In this document: one piece after another, positions 31,618 to 43,191 of the stretch | Numbering within the stretch: position 1 is the first letter of the stretch | How the letters are laid out: each line of letters starts with the position of its first letter | Source of the DNA: Antennarius striatus | Lineage: Eukaryota > Chordata > Actinopteri > Lophiiformes > Antennariidae | Length of the DNA: 64,000 nucleotides | Reading direction: 5' to 3' | NCBI RefSeq assembly: GCF_040054535.1 | Contig: NC_090777.1 | Location: 7,163,501-7,227,500, forward strand | Notes under the pieces: generated by a model | Database searches by the model: none | Seen by the model: only the letters and a program-made list of their open reading frames with translations | Told to the model about the DNA's origin: nothing | Made by a program: the position numbers and the translations under genes

Positions 31618-32714
31618 AGAGCAAACTTTTCTGCCAACAACATGTCTACAGCTATTCTGTTTTGAAATGCCATAAGGGACGTAGCTAGCTGCTAGCTGAT
31701 TATGAACTGCCTCAAACCCACTCTGTGCTCAGTTCCCCAGTTTTTGAACATTATAATCGATGTAGTTGATCCTGTCTACATTCTTGTTAATCGTACACCA
31801 CCAACATAATAGGACTCAAACTCTCCCGATACCTGATCAGCTAATTTGTGGCACCAATATAAGTAAGATCATCAGTTGACACCTCAAACTATTCAGTGCT
31901 TTAACCTTAATTTAACATTTAAACCCATTAGACATCCCACACATGAACAATTAAAAATATGACATTAAAGTATTTGCTTCTGGATACTTAACATCTTATA
32001 ATAAACTACAGTGTCACAGAACTTGCTGTTTTTATTAGCTGTAGAGTAACATTTTGGTCTATGTATAATTGAGAAGTTCCCTCTATCATCTAACTCAGCA
32101 ACACCATCAGCAGACATTTGATTTATTGAAACCGGCAGCATCAATGTAACAAGAGCACAGGCTCCTGCTCAATCTAAGTTATTCTCCTAGATAGCTGAGG
32201 GTTACTCTATCTTTTAAGAAATGTAGCCTCTACACTATAACCAGGCGACCAGTACTTCACATCCTGGGTTGTAATAAAAGCACTCGAATTAAGTCGCAAA
32301 ACATATCCAGTCAAGTACCACCAATAACCTGACCAATAGTTTAAAAGTGACTCAAAGTTTCTGTTCTACTCCTAAATCCTTTCAACACTGTTATAGGTAT
32401 ATCTACAAAGGTGGTAGTATTAGGAGGCACTGTGAGAGTAATTAAGTTGTTATACGCTCCATGGACTGCAAGTCATTTTAATGCAACATTTCTTTTTGAA
32501 TAATTGGTATCATTTTGCAGCTGAGATGTGTGACGCTTTGACATCTTTCACAGTTACCATACAATAGGAAAGTTAATAATAAAAAGAGAGTCACTGCCCA
32601 ACATCTTACAACCTGTTTTAACCATTTGGGGGTCATTTTTGGCTGAAATACGAAGCCCTCTAACAGGATTGGTGTCTTGTAAGATCTTCACTGACTTTTG
32701 GATCTCACCAGTCT

Positions 32715-32966
32715 CTACACGTCCCGATCCACCCTATTATCAGGCTTTTGCTCACCTCCCCAATCGGGCCTTTCCGCCGAAATGACCTTTTTACAGTGTG
32801 TTAAAAGAACCCAGGTTGACCTCTCTGCTACTTTCACAGCGGTGGGGGTCGTTAGCAATACCTGATGTGGTCCTTCCCACCTTGGTGAATACCAGTGCTT
32901 CTTCTTTATACTTCTTATCAATACCCAATCTCCTGGTTCAACTAATTGGACATTCTGCTGAGACAC
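32715..32966 (-). pseudogene. Retroviral integrase C-terminal domain remnant
   Basis: 83 open codons: VEPGDWVLIRSIKKKHWYSPRWEGPHQVLL, then TPTAVKVAERSTWV and HCKKV. This is the GPY/F-type end of gamma/epsilon-like retroviral integrase. The catalytic core, which should lie just upstream in the element, has been displaced by the LINE insertions at 33129-35675. Confidence 0.75.
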
Positions 32967-33128
32967 AAGGGAATCTCATCTGTTTGTTTTTGTTTTAATT
33001 TTTCCAATATACTTCTCATATAATCAGGTAAATTAGCTTCATCATCAGGTTCCCATTAATTTCTGAATTGAGGCAATCTATAAGGTCTTCCAAAAAGTGT
33101 TTCATAAGGTGTTAACCCTGAAGTGCAT

Positions 33129-33647
33129 ATCTTCTTTTTCCTTTCGGCTTTTCCCTTCAGGGGTCACCACAGCGAATCAATTGCCTCCATCTAACCCTGT
33201 CCTTTGCATCCTCTTCTCTCACACCAGCTAACTTCATGTCCTCTTTCACTACATCCATAAACCTCCTCTTTGCTCTTCCTCTAGGCCTGCGTAGCTGCCT
33301 GGCAGTTCAAAACTCAGCATCCTTCTACCAATATATTCACTATCTCTCCTCTGGACATGTCCAAATCATCTCGGTCTGGCCTCTCTGACTTCATCTCCAA
33401 ACCCTCTAACATGTGCTGTCTCACCACAGTTTTGTACACCTTTCCTTTCATTTTAGCTGAAACTCTTCTATCACACCTGACACTTTTTCCACCCGCACCA
33501 TCCTGCCTGTACACGCTTCTTCACCTCTTTTCCACACTGTCCATTGCTCTGGACTGTTAGATAGAGAGATACTTTATTAATCCCGGAGGAAATTGCATTT
33601 GACCCTAAGTACTCAAAATCCTCCACCTTCTTGATCTCTTCTCCCTG

Positions 33648-33650
<3 letters not shown>
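33129..33650 (-). pseudogene. RTE-type LINE fragment with a 40-bp L2 tail insert
   Basis: Minus reading matches the 4308-4894 copy: KMKGKVYKTVVRQHML, GKEVKKRVQAGW and, beyond the insert, GEEIKKVEDFEYLGS. About 40 bp at 33559-33600 is the extreme 3' end of an L2-like LINE (TACTTTATTAATCCCGG...AAATTGC). The fragment ends in the (AT)n tract. Confidence 0.7.

Positions 33651-33714
<64 letters not shown>
33651..33714. repeat. (AT)n tract, R4/Dong LINE target
   Basis: About 30 AT units directly abutting the 5' end of the R4-type LINE. Confidence 0.9.
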
Positions 33715-33718
<4 letters not shown>

Positions 33719-33754
33719 AAGCTGACAGCACTCCACGAGCGTCTAGCAGCACAG

Positions 33755-35524
33755 ATGAACCAGCTGCTAAGGGATGGGACGCACCCAGAATGGTTGACTG
33801 AAGGCAGGACAGTCCTGATCATGAAAGACCCACAGAAGGAATCTACCCCATCCAACTACCGGCCAATAACCTGTCTCAGTACAACATGGAAGCTCCTGTC
33901 AGGCATCATGGCCGCTAAGATGAGTAGGCACATGGATCAATACATGAGTGGGACACAGAAAGGAGTTGGTAGTAACACCAGGGGAGCCAAGCACCAGCTA
34001 CTGGTGGACAGAGCAGTACACAGAGACTGTAAGAATAGACAGACCAACTTGTGCACCGCCTGGATTGACTACCAGAAAGCCTACGACTCAATGCCACACA
34101 CGTGGATACTGGAATGTCTGGAACTGTATAAGATCAACAGGACACTAAGAGCCTTCATCAAGAACTCAATGGGGAAGTGGAAGACAACCCTGGAGACTAA
34201 CTCCAAGCCAATTGCCCAAGTTAACATCAAGTGCGGCATATACCAAGGGGATGCACTATCACCACTGCTGTTCTGCATAGGCCTGAACCCCCTCAGTCAC
34301 ATCATCACAAAGAGTGGCTACGGATACCGATTCCGAAGCGGGACAACAATCAGCCATCTCCTCTACATGGATGACATCAAGCTGTATGCCAGGAATGAGC
34401 GAGAAATTGACTCACTGATCCACACCACCAGGATCTACAGTGACGACATAGGGATGTCATTCGGATTAGACAAATGTGGCCGGATGGTATCAAGAAGAGG
34501 CAAGATGATCAGAACTGAAGGGGTCAACCTACCAGGGGGCAGGATAGAAGACATCAAGGACAGCTACAAATACCTTGGAATCCCACAGGCTAATGGCAAC
34601 CATGAGGAGGCCGCAAGGAAGTCATCCACAGCCAAATACCTCCAGAGAGTAAGGCAAGTCCTGAGAAGTCAGCTGAATGTCAAGAACAAGGTCCGAGCCA
34701 TCAACATGTATGCACTGCCGGTCATCAGATACCCCGCTGGGATCATAAGCTGGCCAAAGGAGGAGATAGAAGCCACAGATATCAAGACTAGAAAGCTCCT
34801 CACCATGTATGGAGGGTTTCACCCCAAGTCCAGCATCCTGAGGCTGTACACTAAGCGGAAAGAGGGAGGCCGAGGACTAGTGAGCATCAGGGCCACTGTC
34901 CAGGATGAGACATCAAAAATCCAAGAGTACATCAGGAAGATGGCCCCAACAGATGAACTGCTCAGTGAATGCCTTAGACAGCAGAAACCTGAGGAGGAAG
35001 AGGAGGAGGAGGAGACAACATGGAGGGACAAGCCCCTACACGGCATGTACCACCGTCAGATAGAGGAAGTGGCTGATATCAAGAAGACCTACCAATGGCT
35101 GAATAAAGCTGGACTGACAGACAGCACAGAGGCACTGATCATGGCAGCACAAGAACAGGCCCTAAGTACAAGGGCAATAGAGGCCAATATCTACCACAGT
35201 AGATCTGACCCAAGGTGCAGGCTATGTAAAGAAGCCCCAGAGTCAGTCCAGCATGTGGTAGCAGGGTGTAAGATGCTCGCCAGCTCAGCATACATGGAAA
35301 GGCACAACCAAGTTTCTGTGATAGTGTACAGGAACATCTGTACCCGGTATGGACTAGAAGTACCCAAATCCCAATGGGACATACCACCGAAGGTGGTTGA
35401 GAACAGCAAGGCTAAGATCCTGTGGGACTTCAGCTTCCAGACCGACAAACAGCTACTGGCTAACAAACCGGACATTGTGGTGATGGACAAAGAGCAGAAG
35501 AGAGCAGTGGTGATACTGCTCTAG
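33755..35524 (+). CDS. R4/Dong-type LINE polyprotein (partial): RT plus restriction-like endonuclease
   Basis: 589 codons without a stop. The frame is also open upstream to about 33717 (KKLTALHERLAAQ), so the first Met is arbitrary. RT motifs: NYRPITCLST (about 28-37), AWIDYQKAYDSMP (about 105), IYQGDALSPLLFC (about 163), and the active site LLYMDDIKLYA (about 205-215, YMDD intact). KYLGIP follows. An acidic run EEEEEEEE is at about 410. Then CRLCKEAPESVQHVVAGC is the CCHC motif, and PPKVVENSKAKILWDF...KPDIVVMDKEQ the endonuclease PD...D region. The natural C-terminus is lost: after KRAVVI the frame runs 4 residues to a stop inside the palindrome spacer. Confidence 0.85.
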   Translation: MNQLLRDGTHPEWLTEGRTVLIMKDPQKESTPSNYRPITCLSTTWKLLSGIMAAKMSRHMDQYMSGTQKGVGSNTRGAKHQLLVDRAVHRDCKNRQTNLCTAWIDYQKAYDSMPHTWILECLELYKINRTLRAFIKNSMGKWKTTLETNSKPIAQVNIKCGIYQGDALSPLLFCIGLNPLSHIITKSGYGYRFRSGTTISHLLYMDDIKLYARNEREIDSLIHTTRIYSDDIGMSFGLDKCGRMVSRRGKMIRTEGVNLPGGRIEDIKDSYKYLGIPQANGNHEEAARKSSTAKYLQRVRQVLRSQLNVKNKVRAINMYALPVIRYPAGIISWPKEEIEATDIKTRKLLTMYGGFHPKSSILRLYTKRKEGGRGLVSIRATVQDETSKIQEYIRKMAPTDELLSECLRQQKPEEEEEEEETTWRDKPLHGMYHRQIEEVADIKKTYQWLNKAGLTDSTEALIMAAQEQALSTRAIEANIYHSRSDPRCRLCKEAPESVQHVVAGCKMLASSAYMERHNQVSVIVYRNICTRYGLEVPKSQWDIPPKVVENSKAKILWDFSFQTDKQLLANKPDIVVMDKEQKRAVVILL

Positions 35525-35675
35525 ATGTGGTGACCACATCTATCACCACTGCTCTCTTCTGCTCTTTGTCCATCACCACTATGTCCGGTTTGTTAGCCAG
35601 TAGCTGTTTGTCGGTCTGGAAGCTGAAGTCCCACAGGATCTTAGCCTTGCTGTTCTCAACCACCTTCGGTGGTAT
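35381..35675. repeat. Long palindrome: 134-bp arms, 27-bp spacer
   Basis: 35381-35514 and 35542-35675 are reverse complements with one difference by eye (GACATTGTGG against GACATAGTGG). The spacer itself contains AGATGTGGT/ACCACATCT. The right arm reads, on the minus strand, KRAVVIDVV, nearer to the natural endonuclease sequence than the left arm. Confidence 0.92.
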
Positions 35676-35689
35676 TCTAGTCCATACTG

Positions 35690-35790
35690 GGTAGTCCTTG
35701 GTGTAAGGAATCATCATAGTATCAAATTCCCCTGTTGTTTTGTATTTAGCGCATGTTAAGCATGCCCTACAAAAAAATTTTGAATACAAA
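35690..35790 (-). pseudogene. Retroviral integrase N-terminal zinc-region remnant
   Basis: Minus reading FFCRACLTCAKYKTTGEF has the CxxC of the HHCC zinc region. It adjoins the right arm of the LINE palindrome, so the LINE block interrupted integrase. Confidence 0.45.
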
Positions 35791-35875
35791 TTAAACTAAT
35801 AAGTGATACAGTACATTATAATACTGACATATCTGTCTTACCCTCCTTCCTGTTGAGACTTGTTTAACACCATAC

Positions 35876-35960
35876 CTCAAAATAGCCGCCCATTTGTATA
35901 AGTTTCTGGGTAGGATAGGTTTATGCTAGGTAGGATAGGTTTATGCTAGGTCACACATGG
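35876..35960. repeat. 23-bp tandem duplication
   Basis: GGTAGGATAGGTTTATGCTA occurs twice in a row near 35909-35952. Confidence 0.8.
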
Positions 35961-36125
35961 ATGTCATTTCACTAAATTGCTCCATTCGTTTTCCAAATTT
36001 CTTGTTCAAATTCAGGACTTTGTTGTTGAATTTCTTTTAGTATTGTATCAGCTAAAGTTGATTTTTCTTCTGTAGTTAAAGCATATCTAACCTGCTGCGG
36101 CTGCTTTAGCTGTCTTTCCTGCAGC

Positions 36126-36590
36126 TTATTGACAATTGTATTTGGTGCCATCTTCAGGAAGTGGTAACACTGTTGCTGGGTTTAACGTTGTACACCGTTC
36201 GATTGTCAAATAAGGTTGCGATAACAATGTTGCCATGCAAGAAAGATGTCTTGCCGGTGATAAAAATGTCATATTAGTCTGCAGAAGCGTGTGTGGTACT
36301 CTCAAAATTAAAGGATGAAACAAGACTATCATAGCGCTTGTTTCTACAACCATGGATGCTGCAATAACTGCTTTAACACAGTGTGGCAATGCACATGCTA
36401 CACTATCCAATTTAGATGAGAAATATGCTATTGGCTTCATTTTGTCTCCACATTGTTGTACCAAAACTGAGGTCATAAAATGACCTTTACAATCTACCAT
36501 TTGAATAAAAGGGCTACTATAATTTGGCAAGGCTAATGCAGTGCTAGATACCAGAGTTTGCTTCATTCTACAAAAAGTACCTTCAGCCTC
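36126..36590 (-). pseudogene. Retroviral RT connection/RNase H remnant
   Basis: Minus open stretch: KQTLVSSTALALPNYSSPFI, QMVDCKGHFMTSVLVQQ (RNase H start, here with Asp in MVDCKG), KPIAYFSSKLDSVACALP, VKAVIAASMVVE. This is the connection and start of RNase H of a gamma/epsilon-like pol. Degenerate beyond. Confidence 0.7.
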
Positions 36591-36863
36591 TCCATTTTAG
36601 AGGTGTTATTATTTTAAGGGTTTCGTCATACATCATTTTACTCAAAGGTGAGGTTATTTCTGCATAATTTGACACCCAATTTCTGAAATAATTTGTCCAG
36701 CCAAAGAATGACATCATCTCTCATTTAGTTTGTGGTTTAGGTGATTTAAGAATTGCAGTTTTTCTGTCTTCTACTATTGTTCTTCCTCCTGCACTCAGAT
36801 TATTTCCCAAATATTTCACCTGTTGTTTACACATCTGTAATTTATTTTTACTCACTTTATGTC

Positions 36864-37650
36864 CCTCTGTGGTGGAAATTTTTTAATACAATAAAATAAT
36901 ACAATAATATACTGTAATAAAATAATATCATTTAATTGAACCAAAGATCTGTATTGTTGTGTGTGTCATATTATTCAGCTCTTGTGAAGGTGGCCCCAGG
37001 ATGTCTCGAGGTCATGAAGACGCTGCATGAAAATAATTCCTGTTAGACCATATTTGGAAATGCTTGCATGACTGTGGGTATCCTTGGAAGAAGTTAGACA
37101 CTGACAGAAGCAGCTAGCCAGATCATTTCATATACTGTACTTGAAATTAGAATGTATGTTTCTGTGACTGATTATGTTATGTCATCAAATAGTTTTGTGA
37201 AACTGTCGACTTGATATTTTTGGTAACGTCTGGAGGTCATGACGTACCAACTGAAAGCCCGTAAAGAACTGGTTGAAAGCAGATGGGCCGAGGTTAATAC
37301 CTCCCCCTAGTCACACCTTTAGAGTATAAAAAGATATGCGATCCATTTCCTAGTTTGTACTTGAAGTTTTTTCCTTTACCCAGAATATTCTGCAACAACA
37401 CACCGGAGGATTTTTTCATCGTCTCCAGAGCTCTCATCATGCTTAGATAAGTATTTGTTAAACTTGTCTGTTTGTTGAACCTGTCTGTTTGTCAATATCA
37501 TCGATGATATTATTGGACTCATACTCAACCTAGTGATGATATTATTGTACTGCTACTCAACCTATACATGATTTGAATTGACAAAATAAATATCTTGTGT
37601 TTAATACACTGTCTCCTGTCCTTAAGAGAAACGAAACCCCACCACACCCC
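36864..37650 (+). mobile_element. Solo LTR (779 bp) inside the retroviral RT
   Basis: 36868-37646 begins TGTGGTGG and ends CCACCACA, flanked by CCTC (36864-36867) and CCCC (37647-37650), a 4-bp duplication with one change. A TATA box (AGTATAAAAAG) is at 37325 and AATAAA at 37585-37590, so it is read on the plus strand, opposite to the provirus. On both sides the minus strand reads retroviral RT: ALLKHLAE to one side and GHK-like residues to the other. It is a different LTR family from 31144. Confidence 0.85.
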
Positions 37651-38340
37651 TTCAGCCAAATGTTTCAATAAAGCCACTGTGTCTCTTTCACATGTTTCTT
37701 TGTCAGGTGATGCTACAAAAACATCATCCACATAAATCAGGATTTGGCTATTTCCTGGAATTTAGAATTTTGCCATGCTGGCATTCATTGCCTAAGCATA
37801 AATGGTTGGACTCTCACAATATCCTTGGAACAATTGAATATATCTCTGTCCTCTAAATGTGAATGCAAACCAAAACTGGCTATTTTTATTAACAGGTATA
37901 GAGAAAAATGCATTACTGATGTCTACAACAGTGAACACTTTGGCATCCGGTCTGAGTGAATTTAGCAAGGTGTAGGACGCATGACACTCTCTGAAAGACG
38001 GCCTGTAAATCTTGAACCATGCGCCATCCGCCAAATGGTGCTTGCTTTTTTTACTGGGAAAACTGGAGTTTTACATGGTGAATCATTACATTTTATTATT
38101 ACACCTGCAGCTATTAAATCATCAATTACTGGTTTTATTCCATATTTCATATGCATCAATGGGTATTGTCGCACACAAGGTCTGTATTCAGTTTTAGGCC
38201 TAATTTGTTCGGGCAGGGTTCCATTTATTAACCCAATATCAGTGGAATCTTTAGAACATAATTTCTCTAGTATATGTTTTCACAGCTCTTCCTCTCTTTT
38301 TTCTGTTGACAATGAATCACATTCTTCTATTCAATCTTAA
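37651..38340 (-). pseudogene. Retroviral reverse transcriptase remnant
   Basis: Minus-strand pieces in order: EYRPCVRQYPL-like, GIKPVIDDLIAAGVIIKCND, KTPVFPVKK, WRMAHG; FTVVDISNAFFSIPV, FWFAFTFRGQRY, QGYCESPTIY; then ILIYVDDVFVAS with the YVDD active site at 37723-37734. Frame changes separate the pieces, and the solo LTR follows. Old and non-functional. Confidence 0.8.
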
Positions 38341-38400
38341 TCTCCTCTTTTCTTATCAGGACAATCTCTAGCTATATGTCCTTCCTTCAGATTAATGTAA

Positions 38401-39200
38401 ACTCCTTTTGTGATATGGTGCCAAAGTGAAACATTTATAATCACATTTTTACCCTATAATTTGAACTAACTCAGGGACATAAATCCTTATACTTTCAATG
38501 GGCTTACAAATTCATATTCACACTGTTCTTGCCATACACATATGGTTGGATCTTATCTTAACTTTGGGTGACCTTCTTTCAGCCAGGTGGCTTGTTTGAT
38601 ACAAATATTCCAATCAGCTAACCCCTATAGTTTACACAAGATGTATACCAGACACTGAAACACTCACCACAGTTTATATCAATTACTTATATAGTTTATA
38701 CATTCAAATGACCATTTTATTTCAGTAGGATATGTGCGCTAGTTTTCTTTTTCTTGTTTTGCCTTTTTACTTTTCTTTTGTTTTTACTTTTATCTATTTT
38801 AATTTTTTTTCAATTATGTTGTAGCTACCCTTTTTAAAAAAAAAATTTTTTTATAATTACTTCCTGAAGTGCTGCCATGTTTATGTGTTCAATTTACCTC
38901 CAATGTATACTATCATCTATTATTATCTATCTAAATTTTAAACTTTTTTAGGATCCTGTTTATCGATAAGTTTCCAATCTTAACACTGCAGTGTATCTTT
39001 GGGTTTTATTTTTCTAATTCCTTTGCCCCATTTTTAGGAAATTTAGTCCAGTCTGTCAACACCTAGGGTGTTCTTGAAACTGGTTTTCAATCACTAGGGC
39101 AGCAACTTAAATTTTCTGTTGTGGTAATTCTCACTCTTTCGAGTGGAGGATTCTTGCCTTTGCATCCATGCCAGTCTGCTGCTTACGATCCTACTGTTTT
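38401..39200. other. Unassigned 0.8 kb, AT-rich
   Basis: Expected position of gag and the 5' LTR of the provirus, but I recognise neither. Confidence 0.4.
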
Positions 39201-39356
39201 AGTCAGTCAGTCAGTCAGTCATCTTCAGATTACCATCGCTATGTCTGCCGCAGCGGGTCACGGGGAGCCGGAGTCTATCTCGGCGGCATAGGGCATGAGG
39301 CTGGGGACACTCCGGGCACGACGCCAGTGCACCACAGAGCCACACACAAAGACATA

Positions 39357-39453
<97 letters not shown>

Positions 39454-39782
39454 TTTGGAGGGGGCCCTGCGATGTTTGGAGAAGTCTGGACAGTGCTGGG
39501 CTCCCTCCAGACTTTTAATACACCACATTTGACACAGGGTAACACAGTAGCACAGGGTCGGGAGAATGCACACTCACTCCAACGGGCAATTTGGGACTGG
39601 CCAATCAACCTGAAGTGCATGCTTTTGGAGGTGGGAAGAAGCCGGAGAACCCGGACAGAACCCATGCAGACACGGGGAGCGAGCGTGTCTGCGGTTCGAG
39701 TACTGCACAGAGCGTGACTCAAACCCGGATCCGCCGTATTGTGAGGCGACAACGCTAACCACCGCACCACCGTGCCACACCC
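39201..39782 (-). repeat. tRNA-derived SINE split by (AC)n expansion
   Basis: On the minus strand it starts GGCACGGTGGTGCGGTGG, with GTTTGAGTCACGC near the B-box position, then the conserved body (AACCCGGAGAACC complement; TGGGACTGGCCAATCAACCTG). An (AC)n of about 46 units (39359-39451) and about 100 bp of extra sequence sit inside the body. The tail is GACTGACTGACT. The same family occurs at 54065, 59993, 60500 and 62795. Confidence 0.75.
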
Positions 39783-42700
39783 TAATGAATCATTAAAATG
39801 CAAAACATGTCAAGGACACAGAGTTGAATGTTGGCTTACCCTTTTAAAGGAAAAGCCTGTTGGTAGCTTGCTATTTAGTTGCATTATTTAGAGGCATGTT
39901 ATACTACATTTTGAACTGCTGTATTGAGTCAGCTTTAGTATTCATTTTGATTGAGAGTCTGCTTATGTGCATATTTGAGACTCAGCCTTATTTTATTTCT
40001 GAATTGTATTTATTTGTATTCGTATTGCATTTTTGAGAAATGCACCTGGCCTAATAGGTTTGCTGATGTGTTTGGCCTTTTTTCTTTTGAATTTCATTTA
40101 TAAAGCACACTTAACCAATTAAAGTGTGGATTTGAAATCTTCTCTTCTTGGTGCATTCTATTGATTAGTCATGCACTACAATTTTCTAATGTCCTAGAAT
40201 TCAAATTCTTAGTTTGGGGTCCTTTAGCAGGTATGAGATTAAAATGCAATTAATTAGATTAATTAATGTCATGACTCATATGTCATTTCTGTCATGACTC
40301 ACCTCAAGTTATTTCTGTTGTGACTTGTATCATGGTTCTTCTCGAATCAATTTGCTAAGTCTGTCCAGCACACAGATTAATTTGTGCAGGGTGTTTGTTT
40401 TTTATACAAACCTGGCTTTTGTTTTACGGGGAGGGGTGTTACCAGCATGTTTGCATGGGCGTGTGTGTATTTGTTTGGTTCCCCCTCAACACTTCACCGC
40501 CCTCCAGTCCTGGCTCCTCCCACTCCACCAGTTCCATCTCCGGCTCCTGATTGGTGCGGTGTGCTTCCGTTGAAGTTCTCCAATCCAAGAACCTCAATCA
40601 GAGCGGGAGCCCTCAAATACTCTTCAGGCGTTCAGATGTGGTAGCTGTTTCCCCATGGACAGTTTGCCTCATTTGCTCCTGCGACATGAGATGCTATGTA
40701 TTAACCAAATTTGTGACCACATTGTGGAAGAGTGGGCCAATTTAGTCAACTGTCAGTTGCAGGTAGGCACTTGATTGTGTTAGCATCAGGAGTAGGGGTG
40801 CTGGTCACCACTTTTTTTGCAACTGTAATTAGATGACTTTGTGGATTTTGTTTTCACTTGTAATTTATAGAATAATTCAGCAGACCTCGTATGGTTATAT
40901 TTGTTTGTTTGAGAAGCATCCTTTGGGTCTTTTGTTAGTTTTGAAAATCTTTCTTCTGTGAAGGGATTTAAAATAATATTTGGTTTATTAAATATTGTTA
41001 TTTTAACCCTTTGACATCTGATTCTTCTTGTTGCAACTCCTTTAATGAGCTGGGTCATAAGAGGGATTTTGAATTTTAATCACTACTTTGAACACAACTG
41101 TTTGGGCTGGCGGGCTCCTAGACCCACTTCCCATACCTAAGTGACATGATCAAAAGGCTACTCTTCTTCTTGTAAAGATGCTCTCCTTGGCCTTCACATG
41201 AATACTGGTGACAAGGAAGAACAGTTTATTCTTTTCCTTTTGTTAAACTAATAAGGTTAGCTATAAATGATAGGTGACAGCCCTGAATCAACTACATTAA
41301 ATAACTAATTGTATTTTTTCAAAGTGATATATAGAAGAAATAATCCTCTGTCGGTAAATTAGAGATTTTATTTATGAACATTTTCAATTTCATGAGACTA
41401 GTCACTGACCGTGACTCCGATCAAATCTGAAGCTCCTTGACTTCTAAAGATCCAGTCACTTCCATCATTACAAACCCTTTTATGTAGTAAATCAAATCAA
41501 AAATCAATACACAATTTCATTGATTTTGGCTTCACATTTGAGTGAATACATTTTTCCTTCATTAAGGTGCATAAAAGTTGATATGAAGTGAAGTTGGAGC
41601 TCACAATGTGTCCACACACACAAAAGAATCTTCATATAAGTTGGGTCAGAAAGTATACACACACACACACACACAAAGTGATCGAAAAAAACAACACATC
41701 ACTATATATTTTTTGTACAGAAAAACAAAATGCCATAATGAAAATTGTATTTATTGTGTAACTAAAAGCAAAGAAATGTGAAAAAAATTAATTTGAGGTC
41801 AACTTAAACTTAAATTCATTGAGTGATTATATTTCAATGTTAAAATATTTTAACTGGCAAGTGCTAAACCAGAATTTAAAAGTCCAGTATTTCAATAGCC
41901 ATTGACATTTCGCTGCAAGACTTAAAAATCATTTTATATCCATGTGCAGGACTGCAGGAGAACCCATTAGCTTCTAAAATCTTTTTTTTTAAAAACAAAA
42001 AAACATAACAGTACTGAACAAATGTGATGGATGGAAGGCTGATTTCATTGCAATACTCATATTCAGGTCAAGACCCAATCAATTATACTTGTAGACCGAT
42101 GTGAGGTTAGATCCGATCCTAACAGACAATGGATATGAGGTTGGCTACATCTTGCACAAGTCACCACTTTTCAGTTCCTGAACAATGAAAGATGTAATTT
42201 GCATGTCTTTGTTAAATTTTGTCCATTTTGTCAGGTTTTTGTGATTTATATCCAGTCCATTTAATAATTTGCTTGTCTTTCTTGACCTTTATGCCAGTTT
42301 TGAGGTTAAAGTTAAGTTAAAGTATTCAATTCAAATACAAAAAAATTAGGTCAAAGACCAAGTTATTAATCAGGAAAATAATGAGCTAAGTGATTAATAT
42401 GAATTGCTAAAAAATCATAATGTGATATAGCCATCCACTGTTACCCTACATGCCTCTGTATTACATAGTAGTTATGTGAGTGGGTAATCATTCCACACCA
42501 CATAATTAAGTCACTACCAGCACACCAACACTGAGTCACAGTGTGCATAGCATTGTGAAGATCAAGCAGCATTACTGGTGTCACAGCATCCTTCCTCATT
42601 CCTGCTGGTAACCTAGTGAAGTTAGAGGAAGTATTAGAATGGCTAGGAAACTGACCGTCACAAACCAAACAATTAACACCAACACCAAGGAGAAATGAAG

Positions 42701-43191
42701 GGAAAAAAAGACATGCTGAAGATGATGTAATCGAATCAATAGGGTCAGCATTAAAGAGTCAAAGTCAAATTTACATGACTTCTTAATTTAATTGTGCAAC
42801 ACAAAACATCAAAATGCAGGGGAGAAAGGAATAGCAGACAAAGACCTTAGGTTTGCAAGAACAGAGTTGATGATCAGAGATGAACATTTAATCTGCAGAA
42901 CAACCTTCTTGACTGTAAATCAGGGTGTTTGTAAAGACATTCAGTATAAACAAATAGCTGACATAATGGAGTTCCACCTTACAGTACACTAAAACATCTT
43001 ATGTGGGAATCTGTCATTGACAGGAGATAACAGATGTGTGTCATCTTTTGTCAGAGGGTTTGTCTTTGATGAAGTGATGTCTATCTGTAGATTTTAAGGT
43101 TTGCTTGTGTTTTTAATCTTATTATAGAGGACATCATACACATTTAAATAGGTCATGAATTACACTGAGCACTGAGACTGAGCTTGGATAT
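39783..43191. other. Quiet AT-rich DNA, 3.4 kb
   Basis: No gene recognised. It holds a short (CA)n at 41659-41676. The CATATAAGTTGGGTCAGAAA stretch near 41635 hints at an old Tc1-type end, not supported further. Short frames here have no motif. Confidence 0.45.

Larger units (their letters stand above)
33715..35675 (+). mobile_element. R4/Dong-type LINE (Rex6-like) with long ORF and terminal palindrome
   Basis: Non-LTR element beginning right after (AT)n and ending in an inverted copy of its own C-terminal region. It encodes one long open frame with RT, a CCHC zinc motif and the start of a restriction-like endonuclease, the order of R2/R4-group LINEs. Members of this group favour specific sites, and Dong-type copies are often in TA-rich repeats. 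It is 5'-truncated and lacks its true 3' end. Confidence 0.75.
31144..38400 (-). mobile_element. Decayed endogenous retrovirus (gamma/epsilon-like), interrupted
   Basis: Minus-strand provirus. In sense order: gag zinc-knuckle remnant (38345-38400), RT (37650-38340), connection/RNase H (36126-36590), integrase N-terminal zinc region (35690-35790), integrase C-terminus (32715-32966), env transmembrane part (31276-31617), then a polypurine-like run AGGAGGGAAA and TGTTAGATT at 31144, the likely start of the 3' LTR with AATAAAGG near 31085. It is broken by many stops and by three later insertions: RTE plus R4 LINE DNA (33129-35675) and a solo LTR (36868-37646). The 5' LTR and most of gag were not found. 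Confidence 0.75.

Noticed and set aside
39168..39803. Long His-Thr and Cys-Val ORFs
   Set aside because: Products of the (AC)n repeat in both strands.
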